In this document: positions 23,950 to 32,635 of the stretch, piece after piece | How positions within the stretch are numbered: position 1 is the first letter of the stretch | Layout: every line of letters starts with the position of its first letter | Assembly: GCF_030441895.1 (NCBI RefSeq) | Contig: NZ_JARJAS010000005.1 | From: Enterococcus_D entomosocium | GTDB taxonomy: Bacteria; Bacillota; Bacilli; Lactobacillales; Enterococcaceae | Length of the DNA stretch: 64,000 nt | Direction: 5' to 3' (one strand) | Notes under the pieces: generated by a model | Seen by the model: the letters and a program-made list of their open reading frames with translations, nothing else | Database searches by the model: none | Told to the model about the DNA's origin: nothing | Program-made: the position numbers and the translations under genes

Positions 23950-25077
23950 TTAATCCCAAATATTGGTTTGATAGATTTCTTCAGTGGTTTCTGCAATGTC
24001 TTCCGTCAAAATAGTGATATGTCCCATTTTGCGACCGGTTTTTGCTTCTTCTTTGCCATAGTAATGAAATTGCCAAGCAGGTTTTGTGGCAATCAGATCA
24101 TAGGTTTCTGTCAATTCATCTCCTAAGACATTGACCATGACTGCTGGTGAAAGCAAAGAAACTTCCGGCAACGGCCAGCCACAGATGCCGCGGATATGAG
24201 CGTCAAACTGACTCATGGAGCAAGCTTCGATCGAATAGTGACCCGAATTATGCGGACGTGGCGCCAATTCATTGACATACAAGCCGCCGCTTTTGGTCAG
24301 GAACATTTCGATGGCTAAAACGCCTTGCAGATCCAAAGCTTTTGCAATAATGTGAGCGATCCGTTTGGCTTCTTCGGCAACTTCTGGATCAATGCGCGCA
24401 GGAGCGATCGTTTGATGCAAAATATTGTTACGGTGGATATTTTCTACCACTGGGAAAGTGGTAAAGGTTTCTCCATTGCCGGCAACTAAAATCGATAATT
24501 CTTTTTCAAAAGGAATCCATGCTTCTAATTCGCAAGTTCCTTCGCGAAGTAAATTCATGGAAGGCGCCAAATCAGCCGTACTGTAAAGCACGTGCTGTCC
24601 TTTTCCGTCATAGCCGCCTCTGGTGGTTTTTAATACACAAGGGTAACCAATGCTATCGATGGCATCTTGGATGTCTGTCGGGCTGATGATCGTGGCATAA
24701 GGTGCAATCACGATATTGTTTGCCTCTAAAAATGACTTCTCTAACAAACGATCTTGAGTGATTGCTAACAGATCGGTGCCTTGAGGGATATGTGAGTAAG
24801 GCAAAATAGAGTTCAATGCTTCAACACTGACATTTTCAAATTCATAGGTGATTACATCGGCACGTCGAGCCATTTCTTCTAAAGCAAACACATCATCATA
24901 GGCAGCAACAATATGCCAATCAGCGACTTGGGCTGTTGGACAATTGGCAGTAGGGTCTAAAACGCCAACCCGAAAGCCCATTTCTTTGGCACTCATTGCC
25001 ATCATACGACCTAGCTGTCCTCCGCCAACGATTCCGATCGTTGCGTTGGGCATTAAAGGTTTAATCAAGTTGATCAC
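23950..25077 (-). CDS. purK: 5-(carboxyamino)imidazole ribonucleotide synthase
   Basis: ATP-grasp enzyme forming N5-CAIR from AIR and bicarbonate. The N-terminal ATIGIVGGGQLGRMM and the later NELAPRPHNSGHYSIEAC are PurK hallmarks. Two starts are possible: GTG 25077, overlapping purE by 17 bases and giving the usual short N-terminal extension, and ATG 25053, starting MPNATIGI. I give the longer form. It lies between purE and purB, 13 bases ahead of purB. Confidence 0.95.
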   Translation of the reverse strand: MINLIKPLMPNATIGIVGGGQLGRMMAMSAKEMGFRVGVLDPTANCPTAQVADWHIVAAYDDVFALEEMARRADVITYEFENVSVEALNSILPYSHIPQGTDLLAITQDRLLEKSFLEANNIVIAPYATIISPTDIQDAIDSIGYPCVLKTTRGGYDGKGQHVLYSTADLAPSMNLLREGTCELEAWIPFEKELSILVAGNGETFTTFPVVENIHRNNILHQTIAPARIDPEVAEEAKRIAHIIAKALDLQGVLAIEMFLTKSGGLYVNELAPRPHNSGHYSIEACSMSQFDAHIRGICGWPLPEVSLLSPAVMVNVLGDELTETYDLIATKPAWQFHYYGKEEAKTGRKMGHITILTEDIAETTEEIYQTNIWD

Positions 25078-25549
25078 TACTTTCCAATACGATTTCTTTT
25101 AATGTATTTCTTCGTGCGTCTAATTTCTCCGCTATCTCTAAATCATACATGGAAAGCATCTGGGCTGCAAGTAGTCCTGCGTTAGTTGCGCCAGCTTTTC
25201 CTATCGCCGTTGTTGCTACTGGTACACCACCCGGCATTTGCACGATCGATAAAAGGGAATCCAAACCGTTTAATGCGCGTGATTGGACGGGAACACCAAT
25301 GACCGGCAATGTTGTTTTAGCTGCCACCATTCCCGGCAAATGGGCAGCGCCACCCGCTCCTGCAACAATGACTTTAATCCCTTTTTCTCGGGCTGTTTCT
25401 GCAAATTCGAACATCAAATCTGGTGTACGATGTGCCGAAACGACTTTTTTCTGATAAGGTATCGCTAACTCATCTAAAATCAAGCAGCACTCCTTCATTG
25501 TTTCCCAATCTGATTGACTTCCCATAATCACTGCAACTGCTGGTTTCAT
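25061..25549 (-). CDS. purE: N5-CAIR mutase
   Basis: Class I PurE, converting N5-CAIR to CAIR. The 162-residue protein has IMGSQSDWETM, SAHRTPDLMFEFAE with the catalytic His, and VAGAGGAAHLPGMVAAKT. It is the first gene of purEKB, with a leader of about 150 bases containing an unusual hairpin. Confidence 0.96.
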   Translation of the reverse strand: MKPAVAVIMGSQSDWETMKECCLILDELAIPYQKKVVSAHRTPDLMFEFAETAREKGIKVIVAGAGGAAHLPGMVAAKTTLPVIGVPVQSRALNGLDSLLSIVQMPGGVPVATTAIGKAGATNAGLLAAQMLSMYDLEIAEKLDARRNTLKEIVLESSDQLD

Positions 25550-25614
25550 TCAATTTTCCCTCCACTGATTTTTTACGATTCTCTTCTGAATAAACCTCAG
25601 AAGTATTTTTCTTA

Positions 25615-25690
25615 CGAAAATCATTTTGTTAGCAACCTTTTGAAGCTACGTCTGAGATATCCCAAAGTCACATGGCTCTGCTAACATTCA
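25615..25690 (-). promoter_or_regulatory. Structured leader RNA upstream of purE (unassigned)
   Basis: The transcript begins near 25697 and soon forms a perfect 8-bp helix TGTTAGCA / TGCTAACA enclosing about 45 nt. Inside, GAGC-ATGT can pair with ACGT-GCTT and GGG with CTC, so the whole is one long irregular hairpin. A second hairpin (CTTCTGA/TCAGAAG) follows without a T tract. I do not recognise it as a guanine, PRPP, ZTP or THF aptamer. Confidence 0.45.
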
Positions 25691-25703
25691 CTTTCACCTC
25701 TAA

Positions 25704-25732
25704 ATAGTAACGAGTTGCCCGAGCAATGTCAA
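25704..25732 (-). promoter_or_regulatory. Promoter of purEKB
   Basis: TTGACA (+ 25727-25732) and TACTAT (+ 25704-25709) with a 17-base spacer on the minus strand. The predicted start is near 25697. Confidence 0.85.
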
Positions 25733-25737
25733 AATAT

Positions 25738-25780
25738 TTTCGAACCATTAACAAATTTTACTTTTCATTGTTCGCTTTTA
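25738..25780 (-). promoter_or_regulatory. PurBox pair upstream of purE
   Basis: On the minus strand AAAAGCGAACAAT matches 12 of 13 PurBox positions, centred about 75 bases ahead of the predicted start. An inverted half-site GGTTCG lies at + 25741-25746, between it and the -35. The position matches that of the purC operon, which supports a common PurR control. Confidence 0.7.
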
Positions 25781-25842
25781 TCTCAAAGATAAGTATTCAA
25801 CACGTCAGATATCCGATAATAAGACAAATAAAGGAACAATAC

Positions 25843-25871
25843 AAAAAATCCAGACGAATCCTCGTCTGGAT
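25843..25871 (-). terminator. Terminator after pbuX
   Basis: Arms ATCCAGACGA and TCGTCTGGAT around a 4-base loop, followed by TTTTTTG on the minus strand. Confidence 0.9.
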
Positions 25872-25880
25872 CAAAAAAAC

Positions 25881-27185
25881 TTACTGTAGCAAGCTCAATT
25901 CCGTCACTTCGTCTGTTTCTTTCGGCAGTCCATTAAAGAACAGATTCAAAACAATGGCAGTCAAACTACTCATGACGATCCCATTGCCTGTAAACATTTG
26001 AACGGTTTCAGGCATTTGACTGAATAAAGTGGGCATCATATTGAACCCTAAACCAAAACCGATTGATACTGCAATCACTAACAAGTTCTTGTCATTCATA
26101 AAATCAACTTTGCTCAGCATTCTCATCCCTTGAACAGCCACCATGCCAAACATCACTAACATGCCGCCGCCAAGCACTGCCTCTGGAATGATCTGTGCGA
26201 TGGCACCGACTTTTGGAAACAACCCTAATACGATCAAAAAGATTGCTGAAAAGAAAATCGGACGGCGCGTCTTAATGCCTGAAAGTTGAACCAAACCTAC
26301 GTTTTGTGAAAATCCAGTATAAGGAAACGTATTGAAGATCCCACCAAGGATCACCGCCAAGCCCTCCGCACGATAGCCGCGCTTTAAGTCATTGCCTGTA
26401 ATCGGTTTTTCAGTAATGTCTCCCAGTGCAAAATAAACGCCTGTGGATTCTACCAAACTAACGATGGAAATAATGATCATCAAGACGATCGACCACAGAT
26501 CAAAGGTTGGTAAACCGAAATAAAAAGGCTGAGGCAAATGAAACACAGGTGCATGAGTGATGGCAGAAAGATCAACCAAGCCTAATAATGCTGCTAAAAT
26601 AGTCCCACCGATCAAACCGATCAGTACGGCAATCGAGCGAATAAAGCCTTTGCCAAACACTTGCACGCCAATGATCAGCGCAATCGTCACAAAGCCTAAC
26701 AATAAATTCGTTGGATCACCAAAGTTAGCAGCTGCGGCATCCCCTCCACCGATTTTGGTGATGGCGACTGGAATCAAGGTCAAGCCGATGACGGTAATCA
26801 CCGTTCCCGTCACCAATGGGGGAAACAAAACTTTGATTTTCGAAAAAATGCCGGCGATCAAGACAATGAAAATCCCAGCGGCAATGATCGCTCCGTAAAT
26901 CGCACTGATTCCTGATTTGGTGCCAATCAAAATCAATGGGGAGACAGCTTGGATGGCACAACCTAAAACGACTGGTAGGCCGATCCCAAAAAAGCGGGTG
27001 ACGACTAATTGCAAAAGCGTAGCGATTCCGCACATGAAAATATCGATCGAGATCAAATACGTCATCTGCGCTTCATTAAAGCCGAGGCCTGTTCCAATCA
27101 ACAAAGGGACGGCAACAGCTCCTGCATACATCGCTAGCAAATGCTGCAAGCCCAAAACTGCTGAACGGCTGTTCGTCTCTTTCAT
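25881..27185 (-). CDS. pbuX: Xanthine permease
   Basis: A 434-residue NCS2-family purine:H+ symporter with about 12-14 membrane spans. The family motif QNVGLVQLSGIKTRR and the early LLAMYAGAVAVPLL are present. Its start overlaps the xpt stop by one base (TAATG), so the pair is coupled, and the guanine riboswitch ahead of xpt controls both. Together they import xanthine and trap it as XMP. Confidence 0.94.
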   Translation of the reverse strand: MKETNSRSAVLGLQHLLAMYAGAVAVPLLIGTGLGFNEAQMTYLISIDIFMCGIATLLQLVVTRFFGIGLPVVLGCAIQAVSPLILIGTKSGISAIYGAIIAAGIFIVLIAGIFSKIKVLFPPLVTGTVITVIGLTLIPVAITKIGGGDAAAANFGDPTNLLLGFVTIALIIGVQVFGKGFIRSIAVLIGLIGGTILAALLGLVDLSAITHAPVFHLPQPFYFGLPTFDLWSIVLMIIISIVSLVESTGVYFALGDITEKPITGNDLKRGYRAEGLAVILGGIFNTFPYTGFSQNVGLVQLSGIKTRRPIFFSAIFLIVLGLFPKVGAIAQIIPEAVLGGGMLVMFGMVAVQGMRMLSKVDFMNDKNLLVIAVSIGFGLGFNMMPTLFSQMPETVQMFTGNGIVMSSLTAIVLNLFFNGLPKETDEVTELSLLQ

Positions 27186-27766
27186 TAGGCATCTCCTTCT
27201 AAAAAGCTAACTTGGCCTTCCGACAATGAGGCGATTCGTGCTAAGGAAACAACGGGGATTCCCATTTCTTCAAGCAATTGTCGACCAGTTTGGAATGATT
27301 TTTCAATGACGATCCCAATGCCAACGACTTTTGCGCCTGCTTGCTGACACAATTCGATCAATCCTTTTGCAGCTTGTCCGTTTGCTAAGAAATCATCAAT
27401 TATTAATACCGTATCATCTGAAGATAAGAATTTCTTAGAAATCGATACTTGGCTGGTCACTTGCTTAGTAAAGGAATAGACCGATGCGGTCAACAACTCT
27501 TCATCCATAGTCAGACTCTTTGCTTTTCGAGCAAAGATCATTGGTACCTGCAACTTTTCTGCAGTATAAAGTGCTGGTGCGATCCCTGAAGCTTCGATGG
27601 TCACTACTTTGGTGATCCCACTTTCTTGAAATCGTTCTGCAAAAACTGTACCGATTTCTCTCATCAACTCATAATCCACTTGGTGGGTCAAAAACTGGTC
27701 CACTTTGAGAACCCCTTCACCCAAGACGTTCCCGTGTGTTTTGATACGCTCAACTAATTTATCCAT
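27185..27766 (-). CDS. xpt: Xanthine phosphoribosyltransferase
   Basis: Converts xanthine and PRPP to XMP in the cytoplasm. The 193-residue protein has FLTHQVDYELMREIG near the N terminus and the PRPP loop VLIIDDFLANGQAAKGL. It is the first gene behind the guanine riboswitch. Confidence 0.95.
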   Translation of the reverse strand: MDKLVERIKTHGNVLGEGVLKVDQFLTHQVDYELMREIGTVFAERFQESGITKVVTIEASGIAPALYTAEKLQVPMIFARKAKSLTMDEELLTASVYSFTKQVTSQVSISKKFLSSDDTVLIIDDFLANGQAAKGLIELCQQAGAKVVGIGIVIEKSFQTGRQLLEEMGIPVVSLARIASLSEGQVSFLEGDA

Positions 27767-27800
27767 CCTAGCTCTCCTCGTTCCTTTCTATTCCATCCTG

Positions 27801-27841
27801 AAAAAAAAGACACTCTTTTTGCCAAAGCAAAAAAAGTGTCT
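27801..27841 (-). terminator. Riboswitch terminator ahead of xpt
   Basis: A 15-bp stem between 27808-27822 and 27827-27841 with a CAAA-type loop is followed by eight T on the minus strand. It lies between aptamer and gene and is the expected OFF structure. Confidence 0.92.
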
Positions 27842-27855
27842 AACAGGCACGATTT

Positions 27856-27924
27856 TTACTTATAGTCCGATATTTACGGTATCGGGTAGAGACTGTCGAC
27901 CATATTTCGACGATATACAAGTAA
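27856..27924 (-). promoter_or_regulatory. Guanine riboswitch aptamer
   Basis: On the minus strand the conserved core runs TATATCGTCGAAATATGG, TCTCTACC, CCGTAAATATCGG and GGACTATAAGTA. P1 pairs TTACTT with AAGTAA. The J3/1 residue that decides specificity is C (ACTAT), so guanine, hypoxanthine or xanthine is read, not adenine. It represses xpt-pbuX when purine is abundant. Confidence 0.96.
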
Positions 27925-27943
27925 TTTTTAAATGATAGATTCG

Positions 27944-27972
27944 ATTATGCCTGTCTTTGATTAAAAACACAA
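27944..27972 (-). promoter_or_regulatory. Promoter of xpt-pbuX
   Basis: TTGTGT and CATAAT with 17 bases between on the minus strand, just ahead of the guanine aptamer. Confidence 0.6.
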
Positions 27973-28022
27973 GCATGGAATGCCCTTTATAAATAAAAAT
28001 ATTCTCATTTGTGGATCATTTC

Positions 28023-28685
28023 CTACTCTGGTTTCTCCATATCACGATAGTGCTCCATCTTTTTACTGAAAAGCTCCCCGTTGGAAGGCGGCGTGTAAGT
28101 GATCGCATTCGCACCTGCTTCAATCGTTTCTAAGATACTCTCCTCAGTTGGACCACCCGTTGCAATGATCGGCAGCTTCGGATATTTTTTACGGAAGAAA
28201 GCCACGGTATCCGCTGTGTCCTTGCCGGCACTGATATTGATGACCTTCACACCAGCTTCAAGTTTGGCATCAATTTCAGTATACTTACTCGTTACGGTAC
28301 TGATAACGGGAATATCCACGACTTTACAGACTTGCTCCACAGTTTTCAATGGCGTGGGTCCGTTTAAGACGACCCCGATCGACCCCTGAGCTTCAGCAAA
28401 CATGCTCATATAAGAAGAGCGGAATCCTTGGGTCAAGCCGCCGCCGACACCAGAAAACACTGGAATATCCGCTGCTTCGATAATTGCTTTCGTAATTGCT
28501 GGGTGCGGTGTAAAAGGATAGACCGCTATCACAGCGTCAGCATTTGTATTACGGATGATCGCAATATCCGTAGTAAAAATAATGGAGCGGATTTGTTTCC
28601 CAAATATTTGAATGCCGCTAGCCTCTCGAATAACTTTAGGCACTTTGACGATATCTTTGCGTAAATCAGTGGTGATTTTTGGCAT
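28023..28685 (-). CDS. TIM-barrel protein of unknown function (220 aa)
   Basis: The protein has an alternating beta/alpha pattern with Gly-rich phosphate-binding-like loops, FSGVGGGLTQG and later IIATGGPTEESILETIEAGANAI. This resembles aldolase or flavin-oxidoreductase type TIM barrels, and such proteins are often labelled only hydrolase. GGAAG seven bases ahead of ATG 28685 fixes the start. It is last in a four-gene unit with two cell-wall hydrolases, but nothing in it suggests a wall role. Confidence 0.6.
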   Translation of the reverse strand: MPKITTDLRKDIVKVPKVIREASGIQIFGKQIRSIIFTTDIAIIRNTNADAVIAVYPFTPHPAITKAIIEAADIPVFSGVGGGLTQGFRSSYMSMFAEAQGSIGVVLNGPTPLKTVEQVCKVVDIPVISTVTSKYTEIDAKLEAGVKVINISAGKDTADTVAFFRKKYPKLPIIATGGPTEESILETIEAGANAITYTPPSNGELFSKKMEHYRDMEKPE

Positions 28686-28720
28686 ATATTTTTCTTCCAT
28701 AAGCAGCCAACTCTCTTTTC

Positions 28721-29326
28721 TTATTGATCAAATCGATTCAATTGGTAGGTTTCAATGACTTGAATGATTTTGCTGGCATAATCTGGATCCGTTGCATATC
28801 CTGCATCTTGTAAGGCTTGTGCGGCACTGCGGTAGTCGTTTGCTGTCAAGACATCTACATAAAGCGCAGGATTCCAATCAACACCATTTACAAACAACAT
28901 CGTATGATCATCCATTGATTCTTCCCAAGTATCATAGACACGAAAATCTCCTTGAATCGTGACCCATTCTCCATTATAAAACTCTTGGGTATCTAATGTC
29001 ACCTTTTTTGAATGACCAAATGACTTGATGCCAAATAAATTATTGTATTTGCTGGCTAGAGAACTCTGGCCCCAATCTGATTCAAGAATCGCCTGACCTA
29101 TAATGATACTTGGTAAAATCCCATAGCCTTTTTGCAGTTCTTGCGCGTAAGGAGCAATGCGATCGATAAATTCTTCATGAGAGATCGCTTCAGTATTTGT
29201 TTCTTCCTCTTTCGGAAGAGGATCCGCCAAACTATTTAAGGAAAAAATAAAAGCAATCCCAATTAAGAATAACCCTAGAAAGACTAATGGGAAACGAGTC
29301 TTCTGTTTTTTTCGTCTTGCGCTCAT
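28721..29326 (-). CDS. GH73 glucosaminidase-type peptidoglycan hydrolase
   Basis: A 201-residue protein with a single N-terminal membrane span (residues about 12-32) serving as signal or anchor. The GH73 domain covers about 50-195, with the catalytic Glu in GQAILESDWGQSSLASKYNNLFGIKS and typical ending VIETYQLNRFD. It should cut glycan strands of peptidoglycan outside the membrane. The start overlaps the end of the carboxypeptidase gene by 4 bases, implying joint expression. Confidence 0.88.
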   Translation of the reverse strand: MSARRKKQKTRFPLVFLGLFLIGIAFIFSLNSLADPLPKEEETNTEAISHEEFIDRIAPYAQELQKGYGILPSIIIGQAILESDWGQSSLASKYNNLFGIKSFGHSKKVTLDTQEFYNGEWVTIQGDFRVYDTWEESMDDHTMLFVNGVDWNPALYVDVLTANDYRSAAQALQDAGYATDPDYASKIIQVIETYQLNRFDQ

Positions 29327-30351
29327 TTTTTCACTTCCTTTGTCTGACTAAACACGTTCTTAGCGAACAAGTCGCCTCCACTCATCAACAACTCTTCTTG
29401 TGCTCGTTGACTATTTTCTTGATTTCTAGTAAGAGAATTAGTAAAGATCCAGTCCTCCTGCAAAGGATCTGCCAATTCGTGATACGACAGTTCTGCTTCT
29501 TTACGAGTGATGTGTTCTTTTGCCTCATCAAGAAACTCTTCGAATGTTACCTCATGTTCTTCAATATATGTCGCCACTTCGACGCCTACATAGCGTAAAT
29601 GCCATGGTTCATAATCGATTTGGGTAATGTCATGTTTCCCTTTCGGATAACGGATGATGAACCCATACTCTCTCGCATGGGCTTGTAGCCATTTTCCACC
29701 GTCTGTAACGCCGAACCCCTCATTGAGAAGTTCGCCTGTATGATTTTGATACCAGTCTTCATCGATTACGTCAATCGCAAGACCGGTATGGTGCTCACTA
29801 TATCCCGGTTCAGTAAAGGTCAGTTTCGTGATACGAATTGCTTCTTCTTTTGTATTCCCTTGGCGGATCAAGCTATTGACATTGGCATCGAATATTTCCT
29901 GTTGATACTCTACCGAACGGTAAGCAGAGACCATGACTAAAGGATGTCCAGCCACCTTTGCTGCCTCAGCTAGTTCTTCGTATGCCGAAACGATTCGCTT
30001 GTCCACAAGGTAGCCATTTGATAATTTCCCCAAATCTTCTTGCGCGATTTCGCTGACGATTTTATTTTTTGGTCCTACCAGAGCCAACGACCAATCATTC
30101 AATGAGACAGTTGGGAAATCATCTTCGTTCACTTCATCACTAACAGCTGCTTGTTCTTGCGCATCCTCTGAGTATTCCGTCGAAGTTTGACTGCTGGATT
30201 CAGTTGTTGCGCTCGTCACTGTTTGAGTAGTAGAACGAGCGATACTTAGATTCTTTATTGGGGTGACTGCGGTCACTCGATTCACTTGTATGGTTAGGAG
30301 AACCAAAAACAAGAATCCTGCTGCCGCAGCCATTCCATAATACTTTTTCAA
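29323..30351 (-). CDS. VanY-family D-Ala-D-Ala carboxypeptidase
   Basis: A 342-residue membrane-anchored or secreted Zn peptidase of the M15B family. After an N-terminal span and a Ser/Thr/Glu-rich linker (about 40-70), the catalytic domain has SAYRSVEYQQEIF, the Zn motif SEHHTGLAIDV and the last His ligand with base in YEPWHLRYVG. The family removes the terminal D-Ala of wall peptides. A C-terminal tail of about 80 residues after the catalytic domain is longer than in VanY itself. No van gene neighbours are present, so this is probably a housekeeping carboxypeptidase. Confidence 0.87.
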   Translation of the reverse strand: MKKYYGMAAAAGFLFLVLLTIQVNRVTAVTPIKNLSIARSTTQTVTSATTESSSQTSTEYSEDAQEQAAVSDEVNEDDFPTVSLNDWSLALVGPKNKIVSEIAQEDLGKLSNGYLVDKRIVSAYEELAEAAKVAGHPLVMVSAYRSVEYQQEIFDANVNSLIRQGNTKEEAIRITKLTFTEPGYSEHHTGLAIDVIDEDWYQNHTGELLNEGFGVTDGGKWLQAHAREYGFIIRYPKGKHDITQIDYEPWHLRYVGVEVATYIEEHEVTFEEFLDEAKEHITRKEAELSYHELADPLQEDWIFTNSLTRNQENSQRAQEELLMSGGDLFAKNVFSQTKEVKK

Positions 30352-30365
30352 AAAATACCCTACCT

Positions 30366-30869
30366 TTAATTATAAGTTTCTTCCAGATTTTCTTTAACCC
30401 ACTCTAACAACTCGATTTTTTCATTGCGGATCTGCTGCTGAACAACAGCGGGCAATCGGAAGTTTAATATATCATCATAACCCCACTCATCATACGTAAT
30501 ACTGACTCTCAAATCAAGGTATTGGGCTGTTTCTTCAGATTCTGTTAACAATTCGACTTTTGCTAAATCGCTAGCTAGCCACGTTCTGGCGATTTGGGTT
30601 TTCATTTTTTTGAACTCGACGACCGCTTGATTGCGTTTTTCTGGATAAATGACGGTCTGGCGAATGATTTTTTGGATCAGCATCCATTCATAATCCGAAA
30701 ACAGCAGTTTCACTTTCTGATTTTCAGCAGGCGATAAACTCATTGTGCCGTTTTTCCAAGCTTCCCATTGCTCCTCAGTGATTCCTAAATGTGTCTCATA
30801 AAACTGTTTTTCTGATGTGTATTGCTCGATAATCGTATTTAAAATAATGGCTATTGATACATTATGCAT
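30366..30869 (-). CDS. Hypothetical protein (167 aa)
   Basis: A soluble protein beginning MHNVSIAIILNTIIEQYTSEKQFYETHLGITEEQWEAWKNG, which resembles an HTH-like helical start, followed by a C-terminal part with LRVSITYDEWGYDDILNF. I recognise no named family. It is first in the unit with the VanY-type and GH73 genes, and GGAGGG lies ahead of its ATG. A regulatory or wall-related role would be guesswork. Confidence 0.7.
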   Translation of the reverse strand: MHNVSIAIILNTIIEQYTSEKQFYETHLGITEEQWEAWKNGTMSLSPAENQKVKLLFSDYEWMLIQKIIRQTVIYPEKRNQAVVEFKKMKTQIARTWLASDLAKVELLTESEETAQYLDLRVSITYDEWGYDDILNFRLPAVVQQQIRNEKIELLEWVKENLEETYN

Positions 30870-30943
30870 ATGTTATCCCTCCTCTTCTATATTTTACTGA
30901 AAGTCAGCCGTAATGGAAACTTTTTGCGATTGTTTTTGATTAT

Positions 30944-30972
30944 TTTAAAGAATTCATTTCTTTTGTTATACT
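30944..30972 (+). promoter_or_regulatory. Promoter of the Gfo/Idh/MocA gene
   Basis: TTTAAA and TATACT (30967-30972) 17 bases apart, about 20 bases before the start codon. Confidence 0.5.
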
Positions 30973-30992
30973 AAATATGAAGGAGATGATCA

Positions 30993-31949
30993 ATGATGAA
31001 AAAATACCGTTGGGGAATGATTGGACTTGGAGACATCGCGACGCAATTTGCCGCTGGTTTTTCCAATGAAGCAAGTGAACTGTATGGAGTCAGCGCCCGC
31101 AGTTTGCCAAAAGTCCATGCCTTTGCCGAAAAATACGCTATCCCCCATGCTTATGAAAGCACAGATGCTATGCTGGAAGATCCGCAAATTGATATTGTGT
31201 ACATTGCAGTACCTAATGATCTTCATCACGAATTTATTATGAAAGCTCTAATGGCCGGAAAACATGTCCTCTGTGAAAAAGCCATTACGACCAGTGCCGA
31301 TGAATTAGCTGAAGAATTGACCTTAGCCAAAGAAAAAAATCTGATCTTAGAAGAAGCTATGACGATCTTCAATATGCCGGTTTATGCACGTTTGAAAGAA
31401 GAGATCGATGCTGGACGCTTAGGAAAATTAAAAATGATCCAAGCACCATTTGGCAGCTACAAAGATCCAGACCCAAGCAATCGTTTCTTCAATCCAGATT
31501 TAGGCGGCGGTGCTTTATTGGATATCGGTACGTATGCTGTTTCATTTGCCCGCTTTTTCATGACGGATACACCAGAAGTGACGTTTAGCAGCATGAAGCC
31601 CTTCTCTACAGGTGTGGATGAACAATCAGTCACGATCCTACAAAATCCAGCCGATGAAATGGCTAGTGTCACGCTGACTTTTCAAGCGAAAATGCCTAAA
31701 ACCGGTATCGTCGCTTTTGAAGAAGGATACATTACCGTAGATGAATACCCTCGTGCGGACAAAGCCGTGATCCATTTCCGAGATGGAACAAATGAAGTGA
31801 TTGAAGCTGGCGACAGCAGTCAAGCCCTTAATTATGAAATTGCCAATATGATCAAAGCCATCGATGGCGAGATCGAAGGATCGATCCATTTGACCACCGA
31901 TGTCATTGACGTTCTTGATCAAATGCAAGCTTTTTGGGAACAGCAGTAA
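30993..31949 (+). CDS. Gfo/Idh/MocA family oxidoreductase (318 aa)
   Basis: NAD(P)-dependent dehydrogenase with an N-terminal Rossmann domain (RWGMIGLGDIATQFAAGF) and the family signature VLCEKAITTSADEL, whose Lys is the catalytic one. The second domain has GGGALLDIGTYAVSFARFF with the conserved Asp-Ile-Gly-x-Tyr. Substrate is unknown; relatives oxidise sugars or inositols. AAGGAG sits upstream of two adjacent ATG codons, either of which could be used. A strong terminator follows, so it is a single gene. Confidence 0.88.
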   Translation: MMKKYRWGMIGLGDIATQFAAGFSNEASELYGVSARSLPKVHAFAEKYAIPHAYESTDAMLEDPQIDIVYIAVPNDLHHEFIMKALMAGKHVLCEKAITTSADELAEELTLAKEKNLILEEAMTIFNMPVYARLKEEIDAGRLGKLKMIQAPFGSYKDPDPSNRFFNPDLGGGALLDIGTYAVSFARFFMTDTPEVTFSSMKPFSTGVDEQSVTILQNPADEMASVTLTFQAKMPKTGIVAFEEGYITVDEYPRADKAVIHFRDGTNEVIEAGDSSQALNYEIANMIKAIDGEIEGSIHLTTDVIDVLDQMQAFWEQQ

Positions 31950-32635
31950 AATGAAAAAGACTCCTTTACGCTGATACCAGATATAACAGGAATCAAAACA
32001 CATAATACCTAATCATTCACCAATAGGATTGTCAAAAGAAAAGGTAGCAACGGAAGCGAAATTCCGTTGCTACCTTTTTTCTGTTCCAAACCACCACAGT
32101 TTTGGCGAAAATACACGCAGAAGAAAATACGGTCATAAGAAGATTTAACACTACCTATAGGCTGTAAAAAAGCTGATAATAGCACCAATTCTTTAAAACG
32201 TATCTGCCCATTACTTTACACCCTAACTGTGGAAGATTACCGTGTGTACGATCTTAAAGTGACTTCGGCAATTTTCCTGTCCATTTTAAGTAAGATTTGA
32301 GAAGGTTAACTATTCCGATGGTGTTCTGTTAGCTGGCTTTGCGTGTCAGCTAGTTCTTTATTTTGCAAGCCAATTTTGAAATCAAAGACAGTAAAGATTT
32401 TTAGCAGGTGTATGCTGATATGGACCTTTGTGCCTACGTCATCTGATCTAGGTAGTTGGGAAAAAGGTATTTCTTTTCCAAAGTCGGAGCCGTTCACTGT
32501 AGGCAGCTAACGCGGTAAAATATAGCGTTCGAATTGCATACATATAGCTATTTTACAGTGCGTTCGCGGCTATTGTTTGAATTTAGCATAAAGACAATTC
32601 CTGCTTTTACTAATCTGCATATGTGAGGCTTCGAA
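31950..32635. other. Intergenic region, probable decayed DNA
   Basis: After the terminator at 32043-32080 about 550 bases remain without a convincing gene. A minus-strand frame at 32306-32497 is open but has no ribosome site and no family. The composition is AT-rich with short inverted repeats such as GCTATTTTACAG near 32548. I take it as a remnant at the edge of the acquired island that starts with the hydrolase gene. Confidence 0.5.
32043..32080 (+). terminator. Terminator after the Gfo/Idh/MocA gene
   Basis: A perfect 13-bp stem, GGTAGCAACGGAA with TTCCGTTGCTACC, followed by TTTTTT. Confidence 0.92.

Noticed and set aside
25615..25690. purE leader as a known purine, PRPP, ZTP or THF riboswitch
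   Set aside because: None of the conserved core segments of those aptamers could be found; kept only as an unassigned structure.
29323..30351. Acquired vancomycin-resistance gene vanY
   Set aside because: The enzyme has the M15B fold, but no vanR/S, vanH, vanX or ligase genes are near and the domain layout differs; better seen as a housekeeping carboxypeptidase.
32306..32497. Minus-strand open frame in the gap before the hydrolase gene
   Set aside because: No ribosome site, no recognisable family and an odd composition; treated as part of decayed DNA.
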